Of a DNA stretch of 64,000 nt, positions 1-9,103 are shown in pieces (the first letter of the stretch is position 1; every line of letters starts with the position of its first letter). The translations under genes were made by a program, and so were the position numbers. The DNA comes from Parvularcula mediterranea (GTDB lineage Bacteria > Pseudomonadota > Alphaproteobacteria > Caulobacterales > Parvularculaceae): assembly GCF_013085255.1 (NCBI RefSeq), contig NZ_JABFCX010000002.1, positions 1,292,501 through 1,356,500 of the forward strand, given 5' to 3'. The notes beneath the pieces are model-generated. The model searched no databases, was not told the origin of the DNA, and was given only the letters and a program-made list of their open reading frames with translations.

Positions 1-125
1 AAGCCGGCCGGCCCATCACTTTGCTGTGAGTTTGCCGGAAAAGGCGTCAGGTCAATCATCGCTGCGTGTGCGGACGAAAGCCCAAGTAGTGCAGCCGCTG
101 CGGCGGCTAGAAATCTGATCGGCAT
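1..125 (-). CDS. Secreted protein, N-terminal part only (runs off the left edge)
   Basis: The reading frame starts at an ATG at 125 and is still open at base 1, giving 41 residues. It begins MPIRFLAAAAAALLGLSSAHA, a textbook Sec signal peptide: one Arg, a hydrophobic Ala/Leu core and an AHA cleavage site. The mature protein then starts AMIDLTPFPANSQQ. An AGGGGA ribosome-binding site lies 6 bases upstream. The function cannot be told from this fragment; it is an exported protein. It lies just downstream of the terminator of the rib-folE operon, so it is probably a separate transcription unit. Confidence 0.7.
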   Translation of the reverse strand, partial: MPIRFLAAAAAALLGLSSAHAAMIDLTPFPANSQQSDGPAG

Positions 126-141
126 GGATATTCCCCTCATC

Positions 142-171
142 AAAACCGTCCGCCCCCTCATCGGCGAACGG
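142..171 (-). terminator. Rho-independent terminator of the rib-folE operon
   Basis: Read on the minus strand, arms CCGTTCGCC and GGCGGACGG form a 9-bp stem with one G-U pair and an 8-nt loop (GATGAGGG), followed directly by TTTT. It lies about 60 bases past the folE stop codon and 17 bases before the start of the next minus-strand gene. Confidence 0.7.
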
Positions 172-232
172 CCCGGTTTTAGCTGAGGGAAGGTGGCGGG
201 CGAAGGCTGGGGTGCAGCCCTCGCATGGGGGG

Positions 233-802
233 TCAGGCCTTGATCAGCTCCATGAGCTGTTGCTGCAGGCCAGCGTCGGTTTTGAACTCTCCGAGCAGTG
301 TGCGCGTCACACAATCGACGCCTTGCTTGTTGATACCGCGGGTCGAGATGCACTGGTGCTCGCCATACATGATGACGGCCACGCCGCGGGGCTTGAGGAC
401 CTTGTTGATCGTCTGGGCGATTTGCTCCGTAAGCGTCTCTTGGCTCTGAAGGCGCTTGGCGTAGGCGTCGACCACGCGGGCGAGCTTAGAGATACCCACC
501 ACGCGGTCACCGGGAAGGTAGGCGACATGGGCCGTGCCGATCATCGGCGCGACGTGGTGCTCGCAATGGCTCTCGAAGCGGATGCCCTTCATCATGACGA
601 TGTCGTTATAACCGCCGACATCATCAAAGGTCCGCCCAAGGAGGGCCTCAGGGTCTTCTTTATACCCTTTGAACCAGTCGTCATAGGCGCCGATGAAGCG
701 CTTGGGCGTATCGACCAGGCCCTCGCGGTCAGGGTCGTCGCCGATATATGCCAGCAGCGTACGGACGGCAGCCATGGCCTCGTCTTTGGATGGTCGGCCC
801 AT
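233..802 (-). CDS. folE: GTP cyclohydrolase I
   Basis: Converts GTP to 7,8-dihydroneopterin triphosphate, the first step of folate (and queuosine) synthesis, in the cytoplasm. The 189-residue protein has normal length. The zinc-site signatures are intact: SHCEHHVAP near residue 80 supplies a Cys and a His, and GEHQCISTRG near residue 148 supplies the second Cys. It is the last gene of the rib operon, starting 4 bases after the ribH stop, so it should be co-transcribed behind the FMN riboswitch. The product assignment is secure; whether flavin status actually controls it is inference. Confidence 0.97.
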   Translation of the reverse strand: MGRPSKDEAMAAVRTLLAYIGDDPDREGLVDTPKRFIGAYDDWFKGYKEDPEALLGRTFDDVGGYNDIVMMKGIRFESHCEHHVAPMIGTAHVAYLPGDRVVGISKLARVVDAYAKRLQSQETLTEQIAQTINKVLKPRGVAVIMYGEHQCISTRGINKQGVDCVTRTLLGEFKTDAGLQQQLMELIKA

Positions 803-806
803 GACG

Positions 807-1277
807 TCAGCCCTTCTTGATCGCGATGAGGGTGTTGGCGGTCTCGACAGCGACCGTGGCCGCCTCTGCGCCCTTGTTGCCGAGCTTGATACCGGCCCTG
901 TCCATGGCCTGTTCGACCGTTTCAGTCGTCAGGATACCGAAGACCGTGGGGACGCCTGTGTCGAGGCCGACCTTGGCAATGCCTTTGGCGGCTTCGCCAG
1001 CGACATAGTCGAAATGCGCCGTCGCCCCGCGGATCACGCAGCCGAGGCAGACGATGGCGTCATAGTGCCCGGTTTCTGCGGCGGCCTTTGCCGTAATCGG
1101 GACCTCGAAGGCGCCCGGCACGGTGACATGGGTGATGGCTTCATCCGCGACCCCGTGCTTCTTGAGGGTTGCGAGGGCACCTTCGGTCAGTCTGCTGACA
1201 ATAAAGTCGTTCCATTGGGTGTCGATGACGCAGACGCGGAGCTTCGATCCGTCGGCGCTTCCTTCAATGCGGTTCAT
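807..1277 (-). CDS. ribH: 6,7-dimethyl-8-ribityllumazine synthase
   Basis: Condenses 5-amino-6-ribitylamino-uracil with dihydroxybutanone phosphate to give lumazine, the penultimate step of riboflavin synthesis. Family motifs are present: VPGAFEVP, CLGCVIRGATAHFDYV and a C-terminal GNKGAEAA. I chose the ATG at 1277 (156 residues, family-typical) because GAGG lies about 7 bases upstream; an upstream TTG at 1313 would overlap ribB by 29 bases and adds residues not usual for the family. From 1277 the gene begins 7 bases past the ribB stop, consistent with translational coupling in the operon. Confidence 0.95.
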   Translation of the reverse strand: MNRIEGSADGSKLRVCVIDTQWNDFIVSRLTEGALATLKKHGVADEAITHVTVPGAFEVPITAKAAAETGHYDAIVCLGCVIRGATAHFDYVAGEAAKGIAKVGLDTGVPTVFGILTTETVEQAMDRAGIKLGNKGAEAATVAVETANTLIAIKKG

Positions 1278-1284
1278 GATGGCC

Positions 1285-1917
1285 TCACGCAGCTTTTGCG
1301 CGGAGGGCAGCAATGTGCTGCTTCAGCGCTTCGGTGGTGGTGATGGGGATGTCGTGCTTGGCGGCGAAGGCCTCGAGCTCTGGCCGACGGGCCATGGTGC
1401 CGTCGTCGTTCATCACCTCACAGATGACCGCGCCGGGGCGCAGGCCCGCGAGCTTGGCGAGGTCGACCGAGGCTTCGGTCTGGCCGCCTCGTGCGAGGAC
1501 GCCTTCAGGGTGCGCGCGCAGGGGGAACATGTGCCCGGGTGCGACAAGCTCGGTCGGTTCGCTTTCCGGGTCAATCAGCACAGAGACGGTCCGTGCACGA
1601 TCAGGAGCGGAGATGCCTGTGGACACCCCTTCGCGTGCTTCCACGGACACCGTAAACGGCGTGCCGAAGCCTGACTTGTTCTCTTCCGCAGGGACCATGG
1701 GCTTGAGCTTCAGCCTGTCCACGATTTCCGGCGCGAGGGCGCAGCAGACGAGGCCCCGTCCGTGCACGGCGCAGAAATTGATCGCTTCGGCGGTCGCGAA
1801 TTCAGCTGCGATACAGAGATCGCCTTCGTTTTCGCGGCCCTCATCGTCGGCGATGATGACAAAGCGTCCTTCGCGGAAGGCTTCGATGGCGTCCTCGACA
1901 GGTACGAAACCGCTCAT
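1285..1917 (-). CDS. ribB: 3,4-dihydroxy-2-butanone-4-phosphate synthase (stand-alone RibB)
   Basis: Makes 3,4-dihydroxy-2-butanone 4-phosphate from ribulose 5-phosphate for lumazine synthase. The 210 residues cover only the RibB domain: the acidic metal-binding loop DDEGRENEGD near residue 24, the TGISAPDRARTV segment and the HPEGVLARGGQTEA motif. Many alphaproteobacteria carry a RibBA fusion with GTP cyclohydrolase II; here no RibA domain follows, so that activity must be encoded outside the window. The start codon overlaps the ribE stop as ATGA, supporting tight coupling. Confidence 0.95.
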   Translation of the reverse strand: MSGFVPVEDAIEAFREGRFVIIADDEGRENEGDLCIAAEFATAEAINFCAVHGRGLVCCALAPEIVDRLKLKPMVPAEENKSGFGTPFTVSVEAREGVSTGISAPDRARTVSVLIDPESEPTELVAPGHMFPLRAHPEGVLARGGQTEASVDLAKLAGLRPGAVICEVMNDDGTMARRPELEAFAAKHDIPITTTEALKQHIAALRAKAA

Positions 1918-2510
1918 GACATCCGCTCCCTGATGATTTTCTCTGCAAACTTGGCCATGATATCGACCTCCAGATTGACCGGGTCGCCCGGGTTTTTCGT
2001 GGGCAGCGTGATGAGAGGCTGGGTATGCCTGATCAACATCACGCTGAAGGAATCCTCCGTGACTTCGGTCACGGTAAGGCTGGTGCCGTCGATAGCCACA
2101 TAGGCCTTCTCGACGATGTAGATGAGAAGCTCCGCAGGCGCCTCAATCGTGACCCACAGGGCATCGCCATCAGGGCGCATCTCACGGATCGTACCCATGC
2201 CGTCGACATGGCCCTGCACATAGTGGCCGCCGAGACGGGTGGTGGGCAGGCAGGCGCGCTCAAGATTGACGCCGTGGCCCTCTTCAAGGGCCCCGAGGCT
2301 TGTCCGGCGCAGGGTCTCCGGCGCGAGGCCGAAGGTCATGACGTCGCCGTCCTGCTCGGAAATGGTGAGGCAGACGCCTGCGACGGCAATGGAGTCGCCA
2401 AGCTCAGCATCCGAAGCCGAGAGCGGGCCGCGCACCTTGAGGTCAACGCCGTTACCGGTGTCGATCAGGGCTTCGACCTTGCCGATCTCTTCGATCAGTC
2501 CTGTGAACAT
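1914..2510 (-). CDS. ribE: Riboflavin synthase, alpha subunit
   Basis: Dismutates two 6,7-dimethyl-8-ribityllumazine molecules into riboflavin and a recyclable pyrimidine. The 198 residues contain the two tandem lumazine-binding barrels of the family: the first begins MFTGLIEEIG, and the second contains HYVQGHVDG and DGTSLTVTEV. The ATG at 2510 overlaps the ribD stop codon, and its own stop overlaps the ribB start, so ribD, ribE and ribB form an uninterrupted translationally coupled run. Confidence 0.96.
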   Translation of the reverse strand: MFTGLIEEIGKVEALIDTGNGVDLKVRGPLSASDAELGDSIAVAGVCLTISEQDGDVMTFGLAPETLRRTSLGALEEGHGVNLERACLPTTRLGGHYVQGHVDGMGTIREMRPDGDALWVTIEAPAELLIYIVEKAYVAIDGTSLTVTEVTEDSFSVMLIRHTQPLITLPTKNPGDPVNLEVDIMAKFAEKIIRERMS

Positions 2511-3604
2511 CAGTGGGCGCTCCTTTTCTTGAGGCCGCGGAGAAGGGTATCCTGGCCGAGCTTCTCGATCTCGGTCTTCTCGAGGCGTAGGGCATTGGCG
2601 AGGCTCGTGCGGCCCTTGCTGGCGATAGCCGGACGGCCTGCACCGAGGATCATCGGCGCGGTGAAGGCCCAGACTTCGTCGATGACGTCGGCATCGAACG
2701 CAGCTCCGAGAAGGGTGCCGCCGCTCTCGATCATCACATCGTTCTGGCCGCGCTCCTTCAGGAGGCGGAGCAGTTCCTTGATGTCAGGGCGGCCCTCGCC
2801 GAGGAGGAGGACGACTTCTGCGCCTGCGTCTTCGAGCGCCGAGGCGCGGGAAGAGTCTGCATCTTCGTGGCCGACGATCAGCGTCACTCCGGGCGTTGTC
2901 AGGAGCTTCGCATCGATCGGGGTGCGCAGCTCGCTGTCGAGGACGACCTTCAGAGACGGCGCAGGCTCACGGCCCTCCGGGCGCGGGTCGAGGGAGGGAT
3001 TATCAGCCAGGACCGTCCCCACACCGACGATAATAGCGCCCGTCCGCTGGCGCAGGTCATGGCCGCGCTGACGCGCTTCGGGCCCGGTGATCCACTTCGA
3101 TTCGCCGGACGTCGTGGCCGTGAAGCCGTCGAGGCTCATGGCGAGCTTAGCCGTCACCCAAGGCCGCCAGCATTTCAGCGTATGCACCCACGGCCGCACG
3201 AGCTCTGCACAAGCCGTCCGCACACGGCCTTCTGCGAGCCTTGTCGGGATACCGGCCTCGCGCAGTCTCTCCGCGCCGCCAACGGCCAGCGGGTTCACAT
3301 CGCGCAGGCCATAGACGACCCCTGCCACACCGGCGGCGATCAGCGCTTCGGAGCAGGGCGGCGTGCGGCCATGATGGTTGCAGGGCTCGAGCGTCACGTA
3401 AGCGACCGCGCCGCGGGCAGCGTCGCCAGCCAGGCGGAGCGCCATCGCTTCGGCGTGCTCCTGCCCCGGGCCCTTGTGCCAGCCCTCGGCCACCACGGCG
3501 CCATCTTTCACCAGGACGCAACCGACCATGGGGTTCGGATGGGTGAACCCTTCGGCATTCCTGGCGAGCGCGATGGCCCGTTCGATGTGCTGGGCGTCTT
3601 GCAA
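2510..3604 (-). CDS. ribD: Bifunctional riboflavin deaminase-reductase
   Basis: Deaminates and then reduces the pyrimidine intermediate made by GTP cyclohydrolase II. The N-terminal half is a zinc deaminase with GPGQEHAEAMA (His/Glu) and TLEPCNHHGRTPPCSEAL (two Cys), around residues 45-85; the C-terminal half is the NADPH reductase (KLAMSLDGFTA, IESGGTLLGA). Length 364 is normal. The start is a TTG at 3604, supported by CTGGAGG 7 bases upstream; no better ATG is in frame nearby. It is the first gene of the operon, about 140 bases downstream of the riboswitch aptamer. Confidence 0.96.
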   Translation of the reverse strand: MQDAQHIERAIALARNAEGFTHPNPMVGCVLVKDGAVVAEGWHKGPGQEHAEAMALRLAGDAARGAVAYVTLEPCNHHGRTPPCSEALIAAGVAGVVYGLRDVNPLAVGGAERLREAGIPTRLAEGRVRTACAELVRPWVHTLKCWRPWVTAKLAMSLDGFTATTSGESKWITGPEARQRGHDLRQRTGAIIVGVGTVLADNPSLDPRPEGREPAPSLKVVLDSELRTPIDAKLLTTPGVTLIVGHEDADSSRASALEDAGAEVVLLLGEGRPDIKELLRLLKERGQNDVMIESGGTLLGAAFDADVIDEVWAFTAPMILGAGRPAIASKGRTSLANALRLEKTEIEKLGQDTLLRGLKKRSAH

Positions 3605-3744
3605 CGCGCCGCCTCCAGTTCTCGAGCGTGAAGGGGCGCAAAAGCCGGATGAGAGCCATCATGCGCCGAGAACGCGCAGTTTCCCGCGTGAAGGCGCACC
3701 CATGGCGTCAGCAGGGTACGCGAGAACGCGCGCCCATCCGGCCA

Positions 3745-3900
3745 AGCTTTCTACCATCCGGACTATGACCGTCGGCACCGGAATCACACCGGTTCCTGCT
3801 TCCGCGAAGGGCCTAAGGGCCCCTGATCGCTTCGGCTCGCGGGCTTAGGGAGCGAACTCCCAACACCGCCGGTGGGGACTTCCACCCCGCCCCGAAAGCT
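3745..3900 (-). promoter_or_regulatory. FMN riboswitch (RFN element) upstream of ribD
   Basis: Read on the minus strand, the conserved RFN blocks appear in order: GGGGCGGGGTG followed by TCCCCACCGGCGGT, then CCCGCGAGCC, then an ACCGGTGTGATTCCGGT block, then GCCGACGGTCATAGTCCGGATG. The closing P1 helix is a perfect 7-bp pairing of AGCTTTC (3894-3900) with GAAAGCT (3745-3751). It senses FMN and should lower expression of the rib operon. The expression platform between 3605 and 3744 is not clear; a GCCGGATG just after the aptamer can pair with CATCCGGC followed by TTTT near 3638-3650, which could act as a terminator arm. Confidence 0.95.
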
Positions 3901-4074
3901 CATGTTGAGCCCGCTAGGTAGGAGCCACGGAAAGAAAGAGCAAGCGAAGCGCGCGGTTTCGCAACTGCCGGGGGAGATAGGCCGCACCGGGCTCCCTCAA
4001 GACGGGAGAACTCGGAGGTTTTGCCCGGGGCGAGTTTGCGTTAGGACTCTCATGGTCTTTGGGGAGGTCCTTCG

Positions 4075-5388
4075 ATGGTCCGCGCAGCTCTTCTGGTGAT
4101 GCAACTCACCGCCGCTCTTGTTCTTGCCGTCTCGCCCGTGCGGGCGGCGACGCCTGACAGCTTTGCAGACCTCGTCGAGCGGGTCCTTCCTTCGGTGGTG
4201 AACGTCTCGATGCTGCCCCCTGGCGCTGACCTCTCGGCAGAGCCGCGGGCACTTGGTTCGGGCTTTGTGGTCGATTCCTCCGGCCTGATCGTCACGAACA
4301 ACCACGTCATTGAAAACGCGACGAACATCGTCGTGATCTTCGGTGAAGAGAAGCCCTATCGCGCTAAGATCCGCGGCCGTGACGTCGAGACTGACGTTGC
4401 GGTTCTCGAGATCATCAACCCCGACCGCCGCTTCAAGGCGCTGCAGTTCGGCGACAGCGAAGGCGCCCGCGTCGGTGACTGGGTCATCGCGATCGGCAAC
4501 CCGTTCGGCATCGGCAGCTCGGTCTCGGCAGGCATCGTCTCCGGTCAGAGCCGGGACATTGGCGCTGGCCTCTACGACAAATTCATCCAGACCGACGCCG
4601 CCATCAACCGCGGCAATTCGGGCGGCCCGCTCTTCGATCGCCGTGGCCGGGTCATCGGCATCAACACCGTGATCTTCAGCCAGACCGGCGGCAGCGTCGG
4701 CGTTGGCTTCGCTGTTCCGGCAGAGCTCGCTTCGCCGATCGTGAGCCAGCTGATCGAGAACGGCTCCACCACCCGGGGCTATCTCGGCGCTTTCCTCGAT
4801 GACGTGGACGGCCCGACCCGTCAGCGTCTCGGGCTTGAGCGGAACCAGGGTGCGCTTGTCACCGGCATCGCCGTGGCAGGGGGCCCGGCGGACACCGCAG
4901 GCCTCCAGCAGGGTGACGTCATCATCCGCTTTGGCGGTGTGGCCATTCAGGACCGTCGCCAGCTGACCCGCCTGATCGCCGACGCGCCGATCGGTGAGGC
5001 CATCCCGGTGATCATCAACCGCGGCGGCCAGACCTTCCGCGTGACCGTCGTCCTCGAAGTGCGCGAGCAGCGCCTGGCGGGCATCGCTGACCCCGGCGAC
5101 AATGTCGAAACCGCTGGCATGAGCCTGCAGACCGTCTCGAACGAGCTGGCCGAACGCTACAATCTGCCGAAGGGCACGGAAGGCGTCATGGTCACCGGTG
5201 TCTCCCACCACCTCTCGAACAGCCGCCTGCAACCGGGCGACGTGATCCTCGAGCTGGGTTGGGAGCAAACCAACGACGCAGAGGAGCTGAGCCAGAAGCT
5301 GATCAGCCTGCGCGAGCTGCGCTCGGGTCCGGTCAAAGTGCTGGTCCGCCGCGGCGACAAGCTCTTCTATGAGACGCTGATGCCGTAA
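4075..5388 (+). CDS. Periplasmic serine protease of the HtrA/DegP family
   Basis: An envelope quality-control protease that degrades or chaperones misfolded periplasmic proteins. A signal peptide (residues 1-24, ending PVRA) precedes a trypsin-like domain with the full catalytic triad: His77 in TNNHVIE, Asp107 in ETDVAVLEI and Ser182 in RGNSGGPL. Two PDZ domains follow (about 250-335 and 345-430). Length 437 is short for DegP because the regulatory loop near the N terminus is reduced. GGGGAGG lies 8 bases before the ATG. It is divergent from the rib operon and monocistronic. DegP and DegQ cannot be told apart from sequence alone. Confidence 0.93.
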   Translation: MVRAALLVMQLTAALVLAVSPVRAATPDSFADLVERVLPSVVNVSMLPPGADLSAEPRALGSGFVVDSSGLIVTNNHVIENATNIVVIFGEEKPYRAKIRGRDVETDVAVLEIINPDRRFKALQFGDSEGARVGDWVIAIGNPFGIGSSVSAGIVSGQSRDIGAGLYDKFIQTDAAINRGNSGGPLFDRRGRVIGINTVIFSQTGGSVGVGFAVPAELASPIVSQLIENGSTTRGYLGAFLDDVDGPTRQRLGLERNQGALVTGIAVAGGPADTAGLQQGDVIIRFGGVAIQDRRQLTRLIADAPIGEAIPVIINRGGQTFRVTVVLEVREQRLAGIADPGDNVETAGMSLQTVSNELAERYNLPKGTEGVMVTGVSHHLSNSRLQPGDVILELGWEQTNDAEELSQKLISLRELRSGPVKVLVRRGDKLFYETLMP

Positions 5389-5457
5389 CGCCTACGGGCT
5401 CTATCTCCCGGTCATGGTGTGTGACTGGGCCACTCTTTCCCCGATGCGAGGCGGTGC

Positions 5458-7050
5458 GTGAACCGCTTCGCCGAGCTTCTCGACAGGCTGATCTTCACCC
5501 CTTCGCGGAACGGGAAGATCCGGCTTCTGACGAGCTACTTCTCCTCCGTTCCTGACCCCGAGCGCGGCTGGGCCGTGGCGGCGATCACGCGCGACCTTGA
5601 AATCCGTTCGGTGAAGATGGCGGCCATTCGCCAGATCATCGCGTCCCGTACGGATGAAGTGCTCTTCGACCTCAGCCGCGACTATGTGGGCGACACTGCC
5701 GAAGCAGCAGCGCTCATCTGGCCGGCGAAGCACGGCGCTAACCGTCAGCCCACGTTGTCCGAGGTCATCGAGACCCTCAACGCTGCGAGCAGGGCTGAGG
5801 CCCCCGCGATCGTGGAAGGCTGGTTCGATGCCCTCGACGCGAGCGGAAGGTGGGCCTTGATCAAGCTGATCTCCGGTGGGCTGAGGATCGGTGTCGCCTC
5901 ACGGTTGGTGAAGGTTGCCCTGTCCGAATTTGGCCAAGTCGAGCCGCAGGAGATCGAGGAGCTTTGGCACGGCCTCACTCCTCCGTATGAGGAGCTCTTC
6001 GCTTGGCTGGAAGGCAGGGGCGAGAAGCCCGTCAACGCCATGAAGGCGCCCTTCCGCCCGGTGATGCTCAGCCATCCGGTCGAGGAGGCGGACAAGCCGA
6101 AGATCGACCTCGCCTCCATGGCGAAGGAATGGAAGTGGGACGGCATCCGCGTGCAGCTCGTCCGCGAAGGTGATGAGGCGCGCCTCTACTCCCGCACCGG
6201 CGACGATATCTCCGGCGCTTTCCCCGATGTAATCGAGGGGTTTCCAGTGGATGCGGCGCTCGACGGGGAGCTTCTGGTCTATGATCCAGAGGTCACCGAT
6301 CGCTTCGCGGTCCGGCCCTTCAATGATCTCCAGCAGCGCCTCAACCGCAAGACGGTCACGGCCAAGATGCTGATGAGCCATCCCGCCTTCGTCCGCGCCT
6401 ACGATATTCTGTGGGCGGAGGGAGAAGACCTTAGGACCCTCGGCCTCGATGACAGGCGGGCGCAGCTCGAGACCGTGATCGGTGACGGCCTGCCGCGCGT
6501 TGACCTCAGCGAGCGGATCGAGGCTGATGACTGGGAAGCGCTTCAGGAGATGCGCTCGAGCCCGCCCATTGACGCTATCGAAGGCGTCATGCTGAAGGCG
6601 AAGGGCGCACCCTACGTACCCGGACGACCCAAGGGGCCGTGGTGGAAGTGGAAGAAAGAGCCCTACCTCGTGGATGCAGTCCTGATGTACGCCCAGCGCG
6701 GGCACGGCAAGCGGTCGAGCTTCTATTCCGACTACACCTTCGGTTGCTGGCGCGACGGCGAGCTGGTCCCTGTCGGCAAGGCCTATCATGGGTTCACGGA
6801 TCAAGAGCTCAAGAAGATCGATAAGTTCGTGCGCGACAACACGATCGAACGCTTCGGCCCTGTCCGCTCGGTGAAGGCGACACGCGAGCATGGTCTCGTC
6901 TTCGAGGTGGCCTTTGAGGGCCTCAACAGGTCGCCTCGCCACAAGTCCGGCCTCGCCATGCGCTTCCCAAGGATCAACCGGCTGCGCTGGGACAAACCCG
7001 CGGCCGAGGCCGATGAGGTCGCAACGCTCGAAGCCATGCTCCCCGCTTAG
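5458..7050 (+). CDS. ATP-dependent DNA ligase (LigB/LigC-type, alphaproteobacterial)
   Basis: Seals DNA nicks using ATP, in addition to the NAD-dependent LigA that bacteria use for replication. The 530 residues have an N-terminal DNA-binding domain, the adenylation domain with nucleotidyl Lys226 in the KWDGIR motif, the LDGELL and EGVMLKAK motifs, and a C-terminal OB domain ending in FPRINRLRWDKP. Start is a GTG at 5458; the nearby ATG at 5444 is out of frame and soon stopped. In many relatives this type is encoded with a nuclease and an Lhr-like helicase implicated in DNA-damage tolerance; neither is adjacent here. Confidence 0.92.
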   Translation: MNRFAELLDRLIFTPSRNGKIRLLTSYFSSVPDPERGWAVAAITRDLEIRSVKMAAIRQIIASRTDEVLFDLSRDYVGDTAEAAALIWPAKHGANRQPTLSEVIETLNAASRAEAPAIVEGWFDALDASGRWALIKLISGGLRIGVASRLVKVALSEFGQVEPQEIEELWHGLTPPYEELFAWLEGRGEKPVNAMKAPFRPVMLSHPVEEADKPKIDLASMAKEWKWDGIRVQLVREGDEARLYSRTGDDISGAFPDVIEGFPVDAALDGELLVYDPEVTDRFAVRPFNDLQQRLNRKTVTAKMLMSHPAFVRAYDILWAEGEDLRTLGLDDRRAQLETVIGDGLPRVDLSERIEADDWEALQEMRSSPPIDAIEGVMLKAKGAPYVPGRPKGPWWKWKKEPYLVDAVLMYAQRGHGKRSSFYSDYTFGCWRDGELVPVGKAYHGFTDQELKKIDKFVRDNTIERFGPVRSVKATREHGLVFEVAFEGLNRSPRHKSGLAMRFPRINRLRWDKPAAEADEVATLEAMLPA

Positions 7051-7052
7051 AC

Positions 7053-7083
7053 AAAAAAAGAGCGGCCCTGAGGCCGCTCTTTG
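7053..7083. terminator. Bidirectional rho-independent terminator
   Basis: An 11-bp perfect stem, AAAGAGCGGCC and GGCCGCTCTTT around a CTGA loop, lies between the convergent ligase and cysNC genes. On the minus strand it is followed by seven T; on the plus strand by a shorter T run. It can therefore end both transcripts. Confidence 0.9.
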
Positions 7084-7090
7084 TCTTCTC

Positions 7091-7175
7091 GATGGATCCC
7101 GGATCAAGTCCGGGATGACGGGTTGAGAGATCGCTTCTCCGATATCGTCATTCTGGACTTGATCCAGAACCCATC
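7091..7175. repeat. Paired REP-like palindromic repeat (BIME-like)
   Basis: The unit GATGGATCCCGGATCAAG... at 7091-7120 is itself palindromic (CCCGGATCAAGTCCGGG). A diverged copy in opposite orientation, CGTCATTCTGGACTTGATCC and following bases, occupies 7146-7175. Closely similar units recur near 36.1-36.8 kb in this window. It lies in the convergent gap after the ligase terminator. Confidence 0.85.
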
Positions 7176-7207
7176 TCAAAAAGAAAGTGTGCGGAGCACA
7201 CCCCTGG

Positions 7208-9103
7208 TCAGCCCAGATAACCCTTCTGGTCGAGATATTCGACGATCATCTCGGCAGCCTTCTCGGCAGCCACTTCGGACGTATCGACGGTGATCTCAGG
7301 ATTGGTCGGCTCCTCATAGGGGCTGTCGATGCCTGTGAAGTTCTTGATCTCGCCCTTGCGCGCCTTGGCGTAGAGGCCTTTGACGTCGCGCTGTTCTGCG
7401 ACTTCGAGCGGGGTCGAGATGAAGACTTCGATGAACTCGCCATCATCCATCCGCTCACGGACGGACTGGCGCTCGGTTTCAAAAGGCGAGATGAAGGAGA
7501 CGAGCGTGATGACGCCTGCGTCGACCATCAGCTTGCCCGCTTCGCCCACGCGGCGGATGTTCTCCACACGGTCGGCATCGGTGAAGCCGAGGTCACGGTT
7601 GAGCCCGTGGCGGACATTGTCGCCGTCCATGACGTAGGTGAGGCGGCCAAGGTCGTGGAGGCGCTTCTCGACGAGATTCGCCACCGTCGACTTGCCCGAG
7701 CCTGAAAGCCCCGTGAACCAGAGCATGCAGCTCTTCTGTCCAAGGATCTTCTGCCGGGACTCCTTGTTCACCTCGAGAGCCTGCCAGTGGACGTTCTTCG
7801 AGCGGCGGAGGGCATAGTCGATCATGCCGACGCCAACCGTCGAATTGGTCAGGCGGTCGATGAGGATGAAGGATCCCATCGAACGGTTCTCGGTATAAGG
7901 ATCAAAGACCAGACGCTGGGTCAGCGAAAGGTTGCACTCACCGATCTCATTGAGTTTCAGCGTCTTGCCGGAAAGGTGCTCCAGCGTATTGACATCGATG
8001 CGGTGCTTGAGATCGGTGATCTGTGCAGGGATCATCTTGTTGTTGGACTTGAGGATGTACTGCCTGCCGGGCAGCATCTCTTCGTCGTCCATCCAGATGA
8101 TCTTGGCCTGCAGCTGGCCTGCCTGTTCAGCGGGAGCGGTGGCGGCTGCGATCACGTCACCGCGGCTTGCATCGACCTCGTCTTCGAGGGTCAGCGTTAC
8201 GGCGCGGTTCTTGTCGGCAAAGGCAAGGTCGCCGTCGCGGGCGACGATGGCTTTCACCTTGGTGCGCTTGCCCGACGGCAGGATCACGACCTCGTCGCCC
8301 GGCTCAACACGGCCAGAGACGACAGTGCCTGCGAAGCCGCGGAAGTCGAGGTTCGGACGGTTCACCCATTGGACCGGCATGCGGAACGGGCGTTCGTCCT
8401 TACGCGTCACATCGACGGTCTCGAGCCACGGCAGGAGCGCCGCGCCGTCATACCAGGGCGTGTTCGACGACTTGGTCAGGATGTTGTCGCCCTTGAGCGC
8501 CGAGAGCGGCATGCAGGTGATCGACTCGAAGTCGAGCTGCTTGGCGAACTCGCGATAGTCTTCTTCGATCGCCCGGAACTTGGCTTCGCTGAAGTCGACA
8601 ATGTCCATCTTGTTGATGGCGACGACCACGTGGCGGATACCAAGGAGCGAGCAGATGAAGCTGTGACGGCGGGTCTGGGGCAAAACGCCCTGACGCGCGT
8701 CGATCAGGATGATCGCAACGTCAGCCGTCGAAGCACCCGTCGCCATGTTGCGCGTATATTGCTCATGGCCCGGAGTATCCGCGACGATGAACTTGCGCTT
8801 GTCCGTCGAGAAGAAGCGGTAGGCGACGTCGATCGTGATGCCCTGCTCACGCTCTGCGGCGAGGCCGTCGACGAGGAGCGCGAAGTCGATCTCGCCCCCT
8901 TGGGTGCCAAACTTCTTACTATCCGAACCCAGCGTTTCGAGCTGGTCGTCGAAGATCGACTGCGCGTCGTGAAGAAGGCGGCCGATGAGGGTTGACTTGC
9001 CATCGTCCACCGACCCGCAGGTCAGGAAGCGAAGCATGTCTTTCTGTTCGTGGCTGGCGAGATACTCGTGGATGTCGTCGCCGTCTTTGAAGACGTTGCT
9101 CAT
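7208..9103 (-). CDS. cysNC: Bifunctional sulfate adenylyltransferase subunit 1 / APS kinase
   Basis: With CysD it activates sulfate to APS, coupled to GTP hydrolysis; its second domain phosphorylates APS to PAPS. Residues 1 to about 430 are the EF-Tu-like GTPase ([30 protein letters not shown]). Residues about 440-631 are APS kinase with its own P-loop [12 protein letters not shown] and the [15 protein letters not shown] motif. Length 631 is typical for the fusion. The ATG at 9103 overlaps the cysD stop (TAATG), so the two are one operon, ended by the bidirectional terminator near 7070. Confidence 0.97.
   Translation of the reverse strand: MSNVFKDGDDIHEYLASHEQKDMLRFLTCGSVDDGKSTLIGRLLHDAQSIFDDQLETLGSDSKKFGTQGGEIDFALLVDGLAAEREQGITIDVAYRFFSTDKRKFIVADTPGHEQYTRNMATGASTADVAIILIDARQGVLPQTRRHSFICSLLGIRHVVVAINKMDIVDFSEAKFRAIEEDYREFAKQLDFESITCMPLSALKGDNILTKSSNTPWYDGAALLPWLETVDVTRKDERPFRMPVQWVNRPNLDFRGFAGTVVSGRVEPGDEVVILPSGKRTKVKAIVARDGDLAFADKNRAVTLTLEDEVDASRGDVIAAATAPAEQAGQLQAKIIWMDDEEMLPGRQYILKSNNKMIPAQITDLKHRIDVNTLEHLSGKTLKLNEIGECNLSLTQRLVFDPYTENRSMGSFILIDRLTNSTVGVGMIDYALRRSKNVHWQALEVNKESRQKILGQKSCMLWFTGLSGSGKSTVANLVEKRLHDLGRLTYVMDGDNVRHGLNRDLGFTDADRVENIRRVGEAGKLMVDAGVITLVSFISPFETERQSVRERMDDGEFIEVFISTPLEVAEQRDVKGLYAKARKGEIKNFTGIDSPYEEPTNPEITVDTSEVAAEKAAEMIVEYLDQKGYLG

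Noticed and set aside
3997-5268. A 423-codon open frame on the minus strand opposite the HtrA protease
   Set aside because: It is antisense to a protein with an intact catalytic triad and PDZ domains, has no family motifs, and such long shadows are expected in GC-rich DNA.
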